DNA of 55,620 nt, taken from positions 1 through 55,620 of the forward strand of contig NZ_FUYA01000012.1 in NCBI RefSeq assembly GCF_900167065.1, read 5' to 3'. Positions 25,140 to 33,469 of this stretch are shown here, piece after piece. Source of the stretch: Desulfobaculum bizertense DSM 18034 (GTDB lineage Bacteria; Desulfobacterota; Desulfovibrionia; Desulfovibrionales; Desulfovibrionaceae). A program made the translations under genes and the position numbers. The notes under the pieces are model-generated. The model was not told where the DNA came from and made no database searches. It saw only the letters and a program-made list of their open reading frames with translations. Each line of letters starts with the position of its first letter. The first letter of the stretch is position 1.

Positions 25140-26207
25140 TCACACATGAGAACTTCGGAGACTATTCCATATCATAGTTCTTCGAATCCCTTCCTCTAAA
25201 TCTATTAGAGACTGGAGCCCCAGTTCGGTTTGAGCTCGACTGACATCTGGCAAATAAGCAGAAGGAAAAGCTTTAATCTGAGGTTTTTCCAATATATTAA
25301 CTTCTGAATTTTGCGGAGAAATATTGGAAACTATTTCTGCAAGTTTTTTAATAGAGACAGCTTTATTCCCACCTACGTTGTAGACTTTTTTGTCTTTTCC
25401 TTGAGTGAGGATAGTTAGAATCCAGATAACAAGATCTGATAGGTATTGATATGTCCTTAGAGGAGATCCATCACCTGTAACAGTAATTGGTTTTCCTTCA
25501 AGGGCATTTTTTATAAAATTGCCCACAGCGTAATTCGCATCAAGCTTTAACCAAGGGCCAACAAAAGCAAAACAACGAGCAGCAACAGCATTCCAGGTCG
25601 CATTATGGCTTCGAGAAAATGCAAGTAGCTCCATAAAGCGTTTCCCTTCACCATATACTGATTGCTTTGAAAGACATTCTTCGGCACAGCTCCAAGGTTC
25701 AACCCATTCATGGTGAATATTTTGATTGACTGCACCAAGGTATGCCCCCCCAGACGAGGTGATCAAAACGGATTTTGAATTCGAAAAATCTGCAAAATCG
25801 CATATTCTTCGTGTTCCAAAGCATGCAGACTCAAGATGATGAGATGGATTTAAAAGAGAAGAGGATGCGGCATGAATGATGTAAGAGCATGGTGGCGGGA
25901 ATTTGAAATTAATAATATCACCATGTAATATCTGAAGACCATCTCTTTTATAGAACAAATTATCTGTGCGTTTCATCCAACTTGCTGGATTCCGGCTCAA
26001 TGCAAATATTTCTATATCGAGATTAAGCTGATCCCGTGCCCAAAGTAAATTTTCCAAAATCCATTGGCCAAAAAGTCCACTTGCACCAGAAATAAAAACA
26101 CGACCATGTTGAAGCAATCTTAAGCTAGATTCAGCATGTTCAAGCACATGGTTGAGATCTTTTTGAAACAAAGAATACCCTTTGGGTATTAACCATGAAT
26201 TACTCAT
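25140..26207 (-). CDS. NAD(P)-dependent nucleotide-sugar reductase/epimerase (extended SDR)
   Basis: A 355-residue short-chain dehydrogenase. The cofactor loop is GASGLFGQW near residue 40, the catalytic pair is YGEGK, and ARCFAFVGPWLKLD resembles the substrate loop of dehydratase/epimerase members. An N-terminal extension of about 35 residues precedes the fold. It follows rfbF-rfbG-rfbH-gtrA, with its start overlapping the gtrA stop by four bases. It may be the reductase finishing the CDP-3,6-dideoxyhexose, as RfbJ does for abequose and YerF for yersiniose. Alternatively it could be a dehydratase of the GDP-HexNAc path, since ptmE follows. Confidence 0.78.
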   Translation of the reverse strand: MSNSWLIPKGYSLFQKDLNHVLEHAESSLRLLQHGRVFISGASGLFGQWILENLLWARDQLNLDIEIFALSRNPASWMKRTDNLFYKRDGLQILHGDIINFKFPPPCSYIIHAASSSLLNPSHHLESACFGTRRICDFADFSNSKSVLITSSGGAYLGAVNQNIHHEWVEPWSCAEECLSKQSVYGEGKRFMELLAFSRSHNATWNAVAARCFAFVGPWLKLDANYAVGNFIKNALEGKPITVTGDGSPLRTYQYLSDLVIWILTILTQGKDKKVYNVGGNKAVSIKKLAEIVSNISPQNSEVNILEKPQIKAFPSAYLPDVSRAQTELGLQSLIDLEEGIRRTMIWNSLRSSHV

Positions 26208-26647
26208 CTGCTTTTCCTAGTTGCTTCTGCGAGAGCATGTTTTTTTGAAATACGAAAAGTAAAAAGGTCATGGCCAAAAAAAGAAATAAAGACACTCAAT
26301 CCCATCATAGCAAGTGATGCGAACCAAAAATAAATATGTAAAAGATCAACAAGGACCCAAAGTCCCAATATGCTTACTAAGGCACTCCCTCCATAAACAA
26401 TGTAGCAACGTAAATATTCAGCCAAAAAATTGCCTTTTGTTTTGAATACAAAAAACTTATATGTAGCAAATGACATTGTAATACATATAATATTTGAAAT
26501 TATACATATCGTGACAATATGCAGCCTTCTTTCCAAAGAATAGTACAACAAGAGACCTACAATATACCCAAAAAGAGTATTGAATCCCCCTGCGATTACA
26601 TATCGAATGCCTTTTTCTTTGATGGCGGATAAAGCTGTATCTAACAT
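26204..26647 (-). CDS. GtrA-like membrane protein
   Basis: A 147-residue protein with four membrane helices. The first contains RYVIAGGFNTLFGYIVGLLL, the family signature. GtrA-type proteins are thought to flip undecaprenyl-phosphate-glucose or a similar lipid-linked sugar for side-chain addition. Its likely partner is the DPM1/GtrB-like glycosyltransferase coded at 12057-13007, far down the same operon. The gene lies six bases after rfbH. Its ribosome-binding site is poor (AAAGAA directly before ATG), so translation may be coupled to rfbH. Confidence 0.85.
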   Translation of the reverse strand: MLDTALSAIKEKGIRYVIAGGFNTLFGYIVGLLLYYSLERRLHIVTICIISNIICITMSFATYKFFVFKTKGNFLAEYLRCYIVYGGSALVSILGLWVLVDLLHIYFWFASLAMMGLSVFISFFGHDLFTFRISKKHALAEATRKSR

Positions 26648-26653
26648 TTCTTT

Positions 26654-27958
26654 TTATCTAATTTTCGTATGGAAACATTGATGCAAAACATTCGCTGTAA
26701 ATTCGAGCATTTCTCGAGTGAGTCCAGGCCAAATGCCAAGCCACATTCCTTGGTTCATAAAAATATCTGTGTTCGAGAGATTGCCAACAACTCGATATGA
26801 TTTCGTTTTCATAAATGGCTGGCGGGTAGCATTCCCCGCAAACAAAAGACGGCTTCCAATGTTGTGTTCATCAAGTTTTTTTAAAAGCTCAACACGAGAA
26901 AGTGGTGACTGGGGGTCAAGTAACAGTGGAAAACCAAACCAAGAGGGATCTGATTTAGACGAAAGCTTGGGGAATTGGATATTGGGAATATCATCGAGGA
27001 GTTGTTTTAGATACAAATAATTTTGTTTTCTTAAAGAAATAAATTCAGGGAGCCTTTCTAGCTGGACAAGGCCACAAGCTGCTTGGATATCTGTTGTTTT
27101 AAGGTTGTACCCCGCATGTGAGTATACGTATTTGTGGTCATAACCGATAGGCAGGTCTCCATATTTCCCATCAAAACGATGCCCACAGGAGTTATCTTGA
27201 CCTGGGCGGCAATGACAATGGCGGCCCCAATCTCGGAATGAAGTAGCGAGACGTGCAAGTTTTGACTGCTTTGTAAATACAGCACCACCCTCTCCGGTTG
27301 TAATATGGTGCGCAGGATAAAAGCTTAATGTTGCAATATCTCCAAAATTACCAACAAGAGTGTCATTCCATTTAGAGCCTAAGGCGTCACAGCAATCTTC
27401 AATGAACCAAAGTCCATTTTTTTTACAAAAGTAGGCTACTTTTTCTGCATCATACGGAATTCCAAGTGTGTGTGCTAAAATAACAGCCTTTGTTTTTGAT
27501 GTTATAGCTTTCTTTAATATAGAGAGATCAGCATTCCATGTTTGTATATCAACATCGATGAATACTGGCACTGCCCCAATTTGAAGGATAGGTGCTATTG
27601 TTGTAGGAAATCCTGCAGCTACAGTAATGACTTCATCATTGGGTTTGATAGATCTTTTACCCAACTCTGGGGAAGTCAGCGTTGCTAAAGCAATAAGATT
27701 TGCCGACGAACCTGAGTTAACAGTCAATACGTTATCAACTCCAAGAAATTGGCTCAAAGATTTTTCAAAACTATCGTTGAATCTTCCCGTCGTGAGCCAG
27801 CCATCGAGTACAGCCTCAGTCATAAGAGCTAACTCGTCATTACCAATACATTTTCCTGATACGGGAACATGAGTCTCATTTGGCACAAAAGGAGAAGCTT
27901 GATGAGTATTATTTTGAATCAGTTCCACAATTTTTTTGCGCAAATCTGCATCAAACAT
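26654..27958 (-). CDS. rfbH: CDP-4-dehydro-6-deoxyglucose 3-dehydrase RfbH (E1)
   Basis: A 434-residue PMP-dependent, [2Fe-2S]-containing enzyme that removes the C3 hydroxyl of CDP-4-keto-6-deoxyglucose with a reductase partner. The PLP lysine of ordinary aminotransferases is replaced by histidine in SFYPAHHITTGEGGAV (H217/H218), the mark of this family. Cluster cysteines are visible in EDCCDALG (189-190) and in HCHCRPGQDNSCGHRF near residue 240. It begins two bases after rfbG stops, with AGGAG upstream. The E3 reductase (RfbI/AscD type) that it needs is not in this window. Confidence 0.93.
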   Translation of the reverse strand: MFDADLRKKIVELIQNNTHQASPFVPNETHVPVSGKCIGNDELALMTEAVLDGWLTTGRFNDSFEKSLSQFLGVDNVLTVNSGSSANLIALATLTSPELGKRSIKPNDEVITVAAGFPTTIAPILQIGAVPVFIDVDIQTWNADLSILKKAITSKTKAVILAHTLGIPYDAEKVAYFCKKNGLWFIEDCCDALGSKWNDTLVGNFGDIATLSFYPAHHITTGEGGAVFTKQSKLARLATSFRDWGRHCHCRPGQDNSCGHRFDGKYGDLPIGYDHKYVYSHAGYNLKTTDIQAACGLVQLERLPEFISLRKQNYLYLKQLLDDIPNIQFPKLSSKSDPSWFGFPLLLDPQSPLSRVELLKKLDEHNIGSRLLFAGNATRQPFMKTKSYRVVGNLSNTDIFMNQGMWLGIWPGLTREMLEFTANVLHQCFHTKIR

Positions 27959-27960
27959 GG

Positions 27961-29073
27961 CTACTCTTCTCCTGTTTCGTTCTCATCTAAAAGATAATCT
28001 TCAATTTGACGTTTACAAATTCTCTGTATTGATTTTGCTGATCGATCTCTCAGCCATGATTCGTACCATTGTATTGTCTTTTCAATCGATTTTTCGACAT
28101 TCCAACGGGGTCTCCAACCGAGCTTAAAGTAAGCTTTTGAAGCATCAAGACTCAACATTGAGGCTTCATGTGGATGAATTCCCGCTTGAATTTTGTAAGT
28201 TCCATCCTCCCAGAGTTCACAAATCTTTTGGACAACTTTTTTTACAGGCCAAATATCCCCCCTATCCAAGGGCGCAAAATTCCATCCTCCACTGAACTCA
28301 GGACCTTCTCTTAAAAGTTGATCTCCTAATAATAAATATCCATTAAGTAATTCTAAAACATGCTGCCAAGGGCGAATTGCATGTGGCGAACGAATTGAAA
28401 CAGCTTCATTTTTTGATAAGGCCCGAATACAGTCTGGGATAATTCGATCTGTTGCCCAGTCCCCACCGCCAATGACATTACCTCCTCGTGCACTTGCGAT
28501 TGCCACATGGTGTTTTTTCCCAAACTCTTTTGGAGAAAAAAAAGAATTTACATATGAGCTTGTGACGAGTTCCGCGCATCCTTTACTCACGCTATAAGGG
28601 TCAAATCCCCCCATAGGTTCATTTTCGCGATAGCCCCAGAGCCATTCCTGGTTCTTATAGCATTTATCGCTTGTAATAATGACGACACCCCGTATTGAAG
28701 GTATATATCGGCATACTTCAAGAATATTAGCTGTACCTAAAATATTCGTATTCAGGGTATCCAAAGGATGTGAATAGGACTCGCGAACTAAAGCTTGAGC
28801 AGCTAAATGAAAAACAATATCCGGCTGTACTTTCTCGAAAACTTTGCGAACCTCAGAAATTTTACGAATATCAATCCGAAAATCTTGAATAAGTTTTCCA
28901 AGTTCCAATTCTGAATAAAGAGAGGGGCTACTAGGAGGCTCTAGTGAAAGGCCTGTGACTTGTGCATTAAGTTGGTGTAGCCAAAAGCTCATCCAGCTCC
29001 CTTTGAACCCTGTATGCCCTGTAACCAAGACTTTTCGCCCTGCATAATGCGGCAAAATATCAAGTAGATTCAT
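27961..29073 (-). CDS. rfbG: CDP-glucose 4,6-dehydratase
   Basis: A 370-residue extended SDR converting CDP-glucose to CDP-4-keto-6-deoxyglucose. The NAD motif is GHTGFKGSWMSFWLHQL (residues 19-35), then FHLAAQALVRESY and YSVSKGCAELVTSSY with the catalytic Tyr-Lys pair. The gap to rfbF is 50 bases; rfbH follows after two. The rfbF-rfbG-rfbH order is the standard start of 3,6-dideoxyhexose operons of Salmonella and Yersinia O antigens. ATG 29073 is preceded by AAGGG. Confidence 0.94.
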   Translation of the reverse strand: MNLLDILPHYAGRKVLVTGHTGFKGSWMSFWLHQLNAQVTGLSLEPPSSPSLYSELELGKLIQDFRIDIRKISEVRKVFEKVQPDIVFHLAAQALVRESYSHPLDTLNTNILGTANILEVCRYIPSIRGVVIITSDKCYKNQEWLWGYRENEPMGGFDPYSVSKGCAELVTSSYVNSFFSPKEFGKKHHVAIASARGGNVIGGGDWATDRIIPDCIRALSKNEAVSIRSPHAIRPWQHVLELLNGYLLLGDQLLREGPEFSGGWNFAPLDRGDIWPVKKVVQKICELWEDGTYKIQAGIHPHEASMLSLDASKAYFKLGWRPRWNVEKSIEKTIQWYESWLRDRSAKSIQRICKRQIEDYLLDENETGEE

Positions 29074-29123
29074 TCGAACCCATACCCTTAATTAAATTTG
29101 AATTTTGGATAAAATACAGGCGA

Positions 29124-29906
29124 TTATAACCATTTGGCCCAAGGGGCTTGGTGAGCTTTCCATAAATCCGTTAGTTCATTTTTATCTTTTAATGTATCCA
29201 TTGGATGCCAAAATTGTTTATGGAAATATGCATCCAATTCTCCTGCGCTTGCAAGATTACGAAGAGGATCTTGTTCAAATGGGATTTTGTCACAGTTGGA
29301 CGGAAGGTATTCAAAAATTTGAGGTTCACAAACCATAAACCCACCATTAATCCATTTACCATCACCTTGTGGCTTCTCTTGAAATGTATGGACACAGCAA
29401 TCGTCGGTGTTAACGCCTAAAGCTCCAAATTTTCCTTCAGGTTGAACTGCTGTTAAAGTACAAATTTTCCCTTTCTCCTCATGATGCTTCAGCAACTCAT
29501 GAATATTCACATCAGCGACACCGTCTCCATAAGTCAGGAAAAACCTTTCATTTTTCAGATACTCTTTTGCTTTTTGTAATCTACCAGCGGTCATCGTTTC
29601 TTCGCCTGTGTAGAGCATTGTCACCTGCCAAGGCTCTTCACGGGATTCATGGAGTGTTACAGAATGTTGACGCATATCCACAGTAATATCTGAATATCGT
29701 GTATAATAATTTATAAAATAATCTTTGATTACGTGGGAAAGATGTCCTGTAAGAATAATGAACTCGGTAACACCATAGAATGAATAAATTTTCATTATAT
29801 GCCAGAGGATAGGTTTCCCACCAATTTCTACCATTGGTTTTGGGCGCAAGCCTGTTTCTTCAGAAAGTCGTGTACCTAACCCTCCCGCAAAGATAACTGC
29901 TTTCAT
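29124..29906 (-). CDS. rfbF: Glucose-1-phosphate cytidylyltransferase
   Basis: A 260-residue nucleotidyltransferase making CDP-glucose from CTP and glucose-1-phosphate. It begins MKAVIFAGGLGTRLSEETG with the pyrophosphorylase loop and KPMVEIGGKPILWHIM; FLTYGDGVADVN holds the metal-binding Asp and WINGGFMVCEP the sugar site. ATG 29906 with AGAGGA eight bases before is preferred over the longer frame from 29936. It is the first gene of the polysaccharide locus. No JUMPstart/ops element or clear promoter was found upstream. Confidence 0.94.
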   Translation of the reverse strand: MKAVIFAGGLGTRLSEETGLRPKPMVEIGGKPILWHIMKIYSFYGVTEFIILTGHLSHVIKDYFINYYTRYSDITVDMRQHSVTLHESREEPWQVTMLYTGEETMTAGRLQKAKEYLKNERFFLTYGDGVADVNIHELLKHHEEKGKICTLTAVQPEGKFGALGVNTDDCCVHTFQEKPQGDGKWINGGFMVCEPQIFEYLPSNCDKIPFEQDPLRNLASAGELDAYFHKQFWHPMDTLKDKNELTDLWKAHQAPWAKWL

Positions 29907-30091
29907 TGGCGAATCCTCTCGTTTTGCGGGCAGCAATCAAGCCCCGCCCCTATGCTATAAGATGGCTTTTTTTCTTAATAAAAAAACAAACTATTTGATT
30001 TACATAGCAAACTTTTTTTAAAAAAGACAAATGATTTTTAATAATTTGAATATTTATTATATAAAAAAGAAACTCAATATAACATAAAAAC

Positions 30092-30127
30092 AAAGAACCT
30101 ATCAGCACAAGGGCTTAATAGGTTCTT
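30092..30127 (-). terminator. Terminator after the small membrane protein gene
   Basis: AAAGAACCTAT ... ATAGGTTCTTT with a 14-base loop. On the minus strand it is followed by a T-rich run. It separates the 30134-30562 gene from the polysaccharide locus, so that locus needs its own promoter in 29907-30090, a very AT-rich stretch. Confidence 0.75.
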
Positions 30128-30133
30128 TGCCGT

Positions 30134-30562
30134 TTATCGGTTGATTTCTTCAGGGAGAGCGTTAACGCAGTAGTTGATGTGATAGACGTTAAAGAGGAGG
30201 GTCCAGAGCCAAAACATTTTGAAGTCGTGCCTGAATTCGCGCTGGGCATATTCGCGCAGGGCGGAGCGCATTTTAAAGCACCAGACCCAGAGAAGAATAA
30301 TACCAACAAGGCCAAAGAGACCTGCATAGGGCTGAATGCTCTCAGGCTGCCCGTGAGCGACTCCTGATCCCCAGACTGTCATAACGGCAATCCATATTGC
30401 ATATGATGCAGGGAGTATTTTTTTGCCAAATTCTTTGTTAAATTCAGGAGTATATTTGTAAATCCACATAGTTGGGTATACTCCTGCAGTAACAGCACCA
30501 ATAAGAAAAAAATATAACGTTTTGAGATTTATCACCTTTTTTAGTGTATCTGCCTGAGCCAT
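30134..30562 (-). CDS. Small inner-membrane protein (DUF4234-like)
   Basis: A 142-residue protein with three to four membrane helices. The block NLKTLYFFLIGAVTAGVYPTMWIYKYTPEFNK resembles the start of DUF4234-type proteins, a family without known function. ATG 30562 is chosen over 30637 because GGAGG lies seven bases upstream. It is monocistronic, closed by a hairpin terminator, and is not evidently part of the polysaccharide locus. Confidence 0.7.
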   Translation of the reverse strand: MAQADTLKKVINLKTLYFFLIGAVTAGVYPTMWIYKYTPEFNKEFGKKILPASYAIWIAVMTVWGSGVAHGQPESIQPYAGLFGLVGIILLWVWCFKMRSALREYAQREFRHDFKMFWLWTLLFNVYHINYCVNALPEEINR

Positions 30563-30862
30563 AAAGACCTCCAGAATGTTAGGACGTGATACGGTTGACG
30601 TGATTGTATCCTTTTCTGGATGATATTTGCATAGCAAAAGAGGATTAATATCATAAGCAGATGGATAACATTTTGAAAATATGAATATTATTTATGTAAT
30701 ATTAGCAATGTCATCATATATTTTTTTATAAAATGAGAAAAAAACAGGCGCTTTACAAGCGCCGAGAAAAGTTTAATATTTACATGGTCAACAAGTATGA
30801 GCAGATTATGTCTTTTAACTAGAAGTTTTCTTTTTTGTTTTTTTGTTTATATAGGAGATTAG
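30563..30862. other. AT-rich intergenic region with one hairpin
   Basis: About 300 bases between divergent genes. It contains the hairpin at 30747-30763 listed separately and, at 30853-30858, the ribosome-binding site AGGAGA of the DUF3825 gene. Many TATA-like blocks make promoter calling unreliable. No reading frame looks coding. Confidence 0.5.
30747..30763 (-). terminator. Terminator-like hairpin with no matching gene
   Basis: GGCGCTT-tac-AAGCGCC, on the minus strand followed by TGTTTTTTT. The T-run faces the minus direction, yet no minus-strand gene lies upstream of it; the DUF3825 gene reads the other way. It may end a small RNA or an antisense transcript. Confidence 0.45.
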
Positions 30863-31999
30863 ATGAAATATTGTGATAGCCTTATGGATTTTGCGTACCT
30901 AGGACGTATTGAGAGCAAGCGTCTTTTTTTTAAAAACTTAGCGTATCTGAAGGACTGGCGTTTTGAGGGGGAAGATCCCTTTTACAGTCCACGCAATTTT
31001 ATCAATTTTTTAGATAGTGCATATTATAAGGCTCTTCATTCCAATTCTCTGCTCATTTCACCAGACAGAACAGAAGCGGCATTTAAACTCCCGATGATTC
31101 CAACCTCCTACGGGCAGGTTTGGGCACATTTTATTCTCAACACAGGTGGTGGGGAACAGGAGTTTTTTCTGAATCGCCTGATCGAGTGCGACAAACCGTA
31201 TTTTGGACATGTCTCTCGGCAGCAGCGTTCCTTGATGTATGAATATGCATATTTTACGGACAGAAATACATGGTGGCAGGATCTTGCAGATAAAGCAGAG
31301 CCTGAACCTTGGGACTATGTGGCGTACCCCGACCAAAAAGGAATGCTCAAAAGTTATTTAATGTATACCTTTGAGCGTCTGGTGCACGAGCGGAAGATTG
31401 TCTGGTCGAGCAATGCAGGCAGGATCTCAGCTTTTAATACTGGTCTGCTTTCTCGAGATTATCAGCAGCCAATCTATGGTGTCTTTGAACGCACCAACAG
31501 ACAGCCGATGTTTAAAGGCTGGTTCCAGGATGGGCACCCGATATTGTCGCCGTTGCCATACAGCCCTCTTATGGCGGATTACACAGAAGATTTGAAAGAA
31601 TTTTCAATGGATACGAGCAAAGATTTCAAAATCAACGCTCACCATATTTTTGAAGACAATCAGCATCGGATTATTGATATTTTTCCTGGAGGGGCGGCGA
31701 CTATTCCGCTCAATGTTATGATCGAAGGGACTATTAGCTACCTGAAACGGCGTATCGAGCGTAACCCTCGCTTTCCAATTCCTCAGCTCTACCACAATAA
31801 AGTCCAGTACCTGCTTCCTTTTCAAATGAACCGGGAAATGCCCCCTCAGATGGTGCTTATATTTGACGATGATGGGAATAGTTACACTGCTCGCACGTGC
31901 ATCACTCTTGATATGGCCTATGCAAATGCCCGATTGCTTATGTCTCAGCAAGATTCGTGGCTCGATCCAAATCCATTGGAAGCGTTAGAAATTGTGTAG
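30863..31999 (+). CDS. DUF3825-domain protein
   Basis: A 378-residue soluble protein. The block SLMDFAYLGRIESKRLFFKNLAYLKDW at the N-terminus and SAFNTGLLSRDYQQPIYGVFE near residue 190 resemble DUF3825, a domain found in bacterial proteins of unknown function. The C-terminal third (RRIERNPRFPIPQLYHNKVQYLLP) is also typical. No signal peptide or membrane helix is seen. GGAGA is five bases before the ATG. It is monocistronic and ends at a strong bidirectional terminator. Confidence 0.75.
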   Translation: MKYCDSLMDFAYLGRIESKRLFFKNLAYLKDWRFEGEDPFYSPRNFINFLDSAYYKALHSNSLLISPDRTEAAFKLPMIPTSYGQVWAHFILNTGGGEQEFFLNRLIECDKPYFGHVSRQQRSLMYEYAYFTDRNTWWQDLADKAEPEPWDYVAYPDQKGMLKSYLMYTFERLVHERKIVWSSNAGRISAFNTGLLSRDYQQPIYGVFERTNRQPMFKGWFQDGHPILSPLPYSPLMADYTEDLKEFSMDTSKDFKINAHHIFEDNQHRIIDIFPGGAATIPLNVMIEGTISYLKRRIERNPRFPIPQLYHNKVQYLLPFQMNREMPPQMVLIFDDDGNSYTARTCITLDMAYANARLLMSQQDSWLDPNPLEALEIV

Positions 32000-32007
32000 G
32001 ATATATC

Positions 32008-32041
32008 AAAAAAAGCCCCCTGCGTTGCAGGGGGCTTTTTT
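32008..32041. terminator. Bidirectional terminator
   Basis: A7, then GCCCCCTGC-gtt-GCAGGGGGC, then T6. It serves the convergent DUF3825 gene (plus) and the response regulator gene (minus). Confidence 0.93.
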
Positions 32042-32047
32042 GCGTCT

Positions 32048-33460
32048 TTAGCTCGCCATTTTGTCAAGGCGATAATATAATGTTCGTAGGGCAATCCCTA
32101 AAAGCTGCGAGGCCTTGGTTTTGTTCCCTCCGCATTCCTCAAGAGCCGCAAGAATATCCGCGTTGGAAACTGGCCGCTTGCGCTCCACACGCTTTTTTTC
32201 TGGCGTGGAAAAACAAGGTTTCTGTGGGCTGAGTTGTTTCACAAAATGCTTTTCGAGAAGCTCCGTTCCATCGTGCATGAAGCTGACCCATTCCATTAGA
32301 TTCTTGAGTTCGCGAACATTTCCAGGCCAGTGATATGACACGAGGCGCTTTTCTGCCTGAGGGTGAATGCTTTCAAACTGCTTTCCGCGTTTTTTTGAAA
32401 ATTTGCGAAGAAAGAGCAACGCAAGCCCGGCAATATCTTCTTGGCGTTCGCGAAGCGGGGGAATCGTAATGTGCCCCACTTTAAGCCGGTAATAGAGATC
32501 CTTTCGAAAGAGTCCTTCCTGAATCCGTTTTTCAAAATCCAGATTGGTTGCCGCAATGATGCGAATATCTGTTTTGTTTTTACGGAGACCTCCAACCCGA
32601 TAAAACTGGCGCTCCTCAATGACGCGCAAAAGCTTTGCCTGAAGTTCAACAGGGATTTCTGCGATTTCATCAAGAAAAAGTGTTCCTCCCATTGCCATAT
32701 CAAGCTTGCCTTTTTTGCCCTGCCGGACGCCACCTGTGAAAGCTCCAGACTCGTAGCCAAAGAGTTCACTTTCAAAAAGCGTTGGGGAAATCGCGGTGCA
32801 GTTGATATCAACAAACGGGAGAGAGCTGTGCTCAGTGCCATAGTGGATAATTTTGGCGATGATTTCCTTGCCGACTCCTGTTTCTCCCTGAATGAGGACA
32901 GGCATAGACCGGTCGGTGTGATACTGCTCGGCCTGATGCACCACATCCCACATCTTTTCAGAAAAGATCCCAATTCGTTCCACGCCTGCAAGGCGAGAGA
33001 ACATATCCTGCACTTCCTGAAGATGCTCTTCCTTGCGCTGGAAGCTGCTTTTGTGTCGATGCTTGTGCCCATGATCTGGAGCTGAAAGACGAATATTCTG
33101 ATGCGCTGCAACCCGTTCCAGAATAGACGTGAGTTCATCCAGTTTGATGGGCTTGGTCATGTAATCAAAGGCCCCGGCACGCAGGGCATCAATGGCAAGC
33201 TGCAAGTCCACGTGGCCGGTGTAGAGCACGATGTCTGGACGATGCTCCAGAGCTTTCGCCTGGAGTGCATAAATCAAATCAATGCCGGATTTCTCTGGCA
33301 TGGCAATGTCTGACAGAACAAGTTCAAAAGAATGCTCTTCTGTGATGCGCAAGGCACTGTCCACAGAGTCTGCGGGCGTTACAAGATGTCCAAGCAGTTG
33401 CAGGTATTCTGCAAGAAAAGAGCGTCCCTGTGCGTCGTCATCAACAAGAAGAATATGCAT
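32048..33460 (-). CDS. Sigma-54-dependent response regulator (NtrC family)
   Basis: A 470-residue enhancer-binding activator. The receiver domain (1-120) has phosphoacceptor D51 in LVLSDIAMPEKSG and VDDD at 7-9. The AAA+ domain (about 165-390) has Walker A GETGVGKE and Walker B GGTLFLDEI; the sigma-54 contact loop reads GAFTGG instead of the usual GAFTGA. The C-terminal Fis-type helix-turn-helix is GGNKTKASQLLGIALRTLYYRL. It is coded right after its kinase (nine bases), downstream of the formate dehydrogenase-hydrogenase operon. That operon has a sigma-54 promoter, so this pair is its likely regulator. Confidence 0.93.
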   Translation of the reverse strand: MHILLVDDDAQGRSFLAEYLQLLGHLVTPADSVDSALRITEEHSFELVLSDIAMPEKSGIDLIYALQAKALEHRPDIVLYTGHVDLQLAIDALRAGAFDYMTKPIKLDELTSILERVAAHQNIRLSAPDHGHKHRHKSSFQRKEEHLQEVQDMFSRLAGVERIGIFSEKMWDVVHQAEQYHTDRSMPVLIQGETGVGKEIIAKIIHYGTEHSSLPFVDINCTAISPTLFESELFGYESGAFTGGVRQGKKGKLDMAMGGTLFLDEIAEIPVELQAKLLRVIEERQFYRVGGLRKNKTDIRIIAATNLDFEKRIQEGLFRKDLYYRLKVGHITIPPLRERQEDIAGLALLFLRKFSKKRGKQFESIHPQAEKRLVSYHWPGNVRELKNLMEWVSFMHDGTELLEKHFVKQLSPQKPCFSTPEKKRVERKRPVSNADILAALEECGGNKTKASQLLGIALRTLYYRLDKMAS

Positions 33461-33469
33461 AACCTGTAC

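Noticed and set aside
29907-30090. JUMPstart/ops element before rfbF
   Set aside because: I looked for GGCGGTAG-like sequence; only a GC-rich GGGGCGGGGC block is present, which does not fit.
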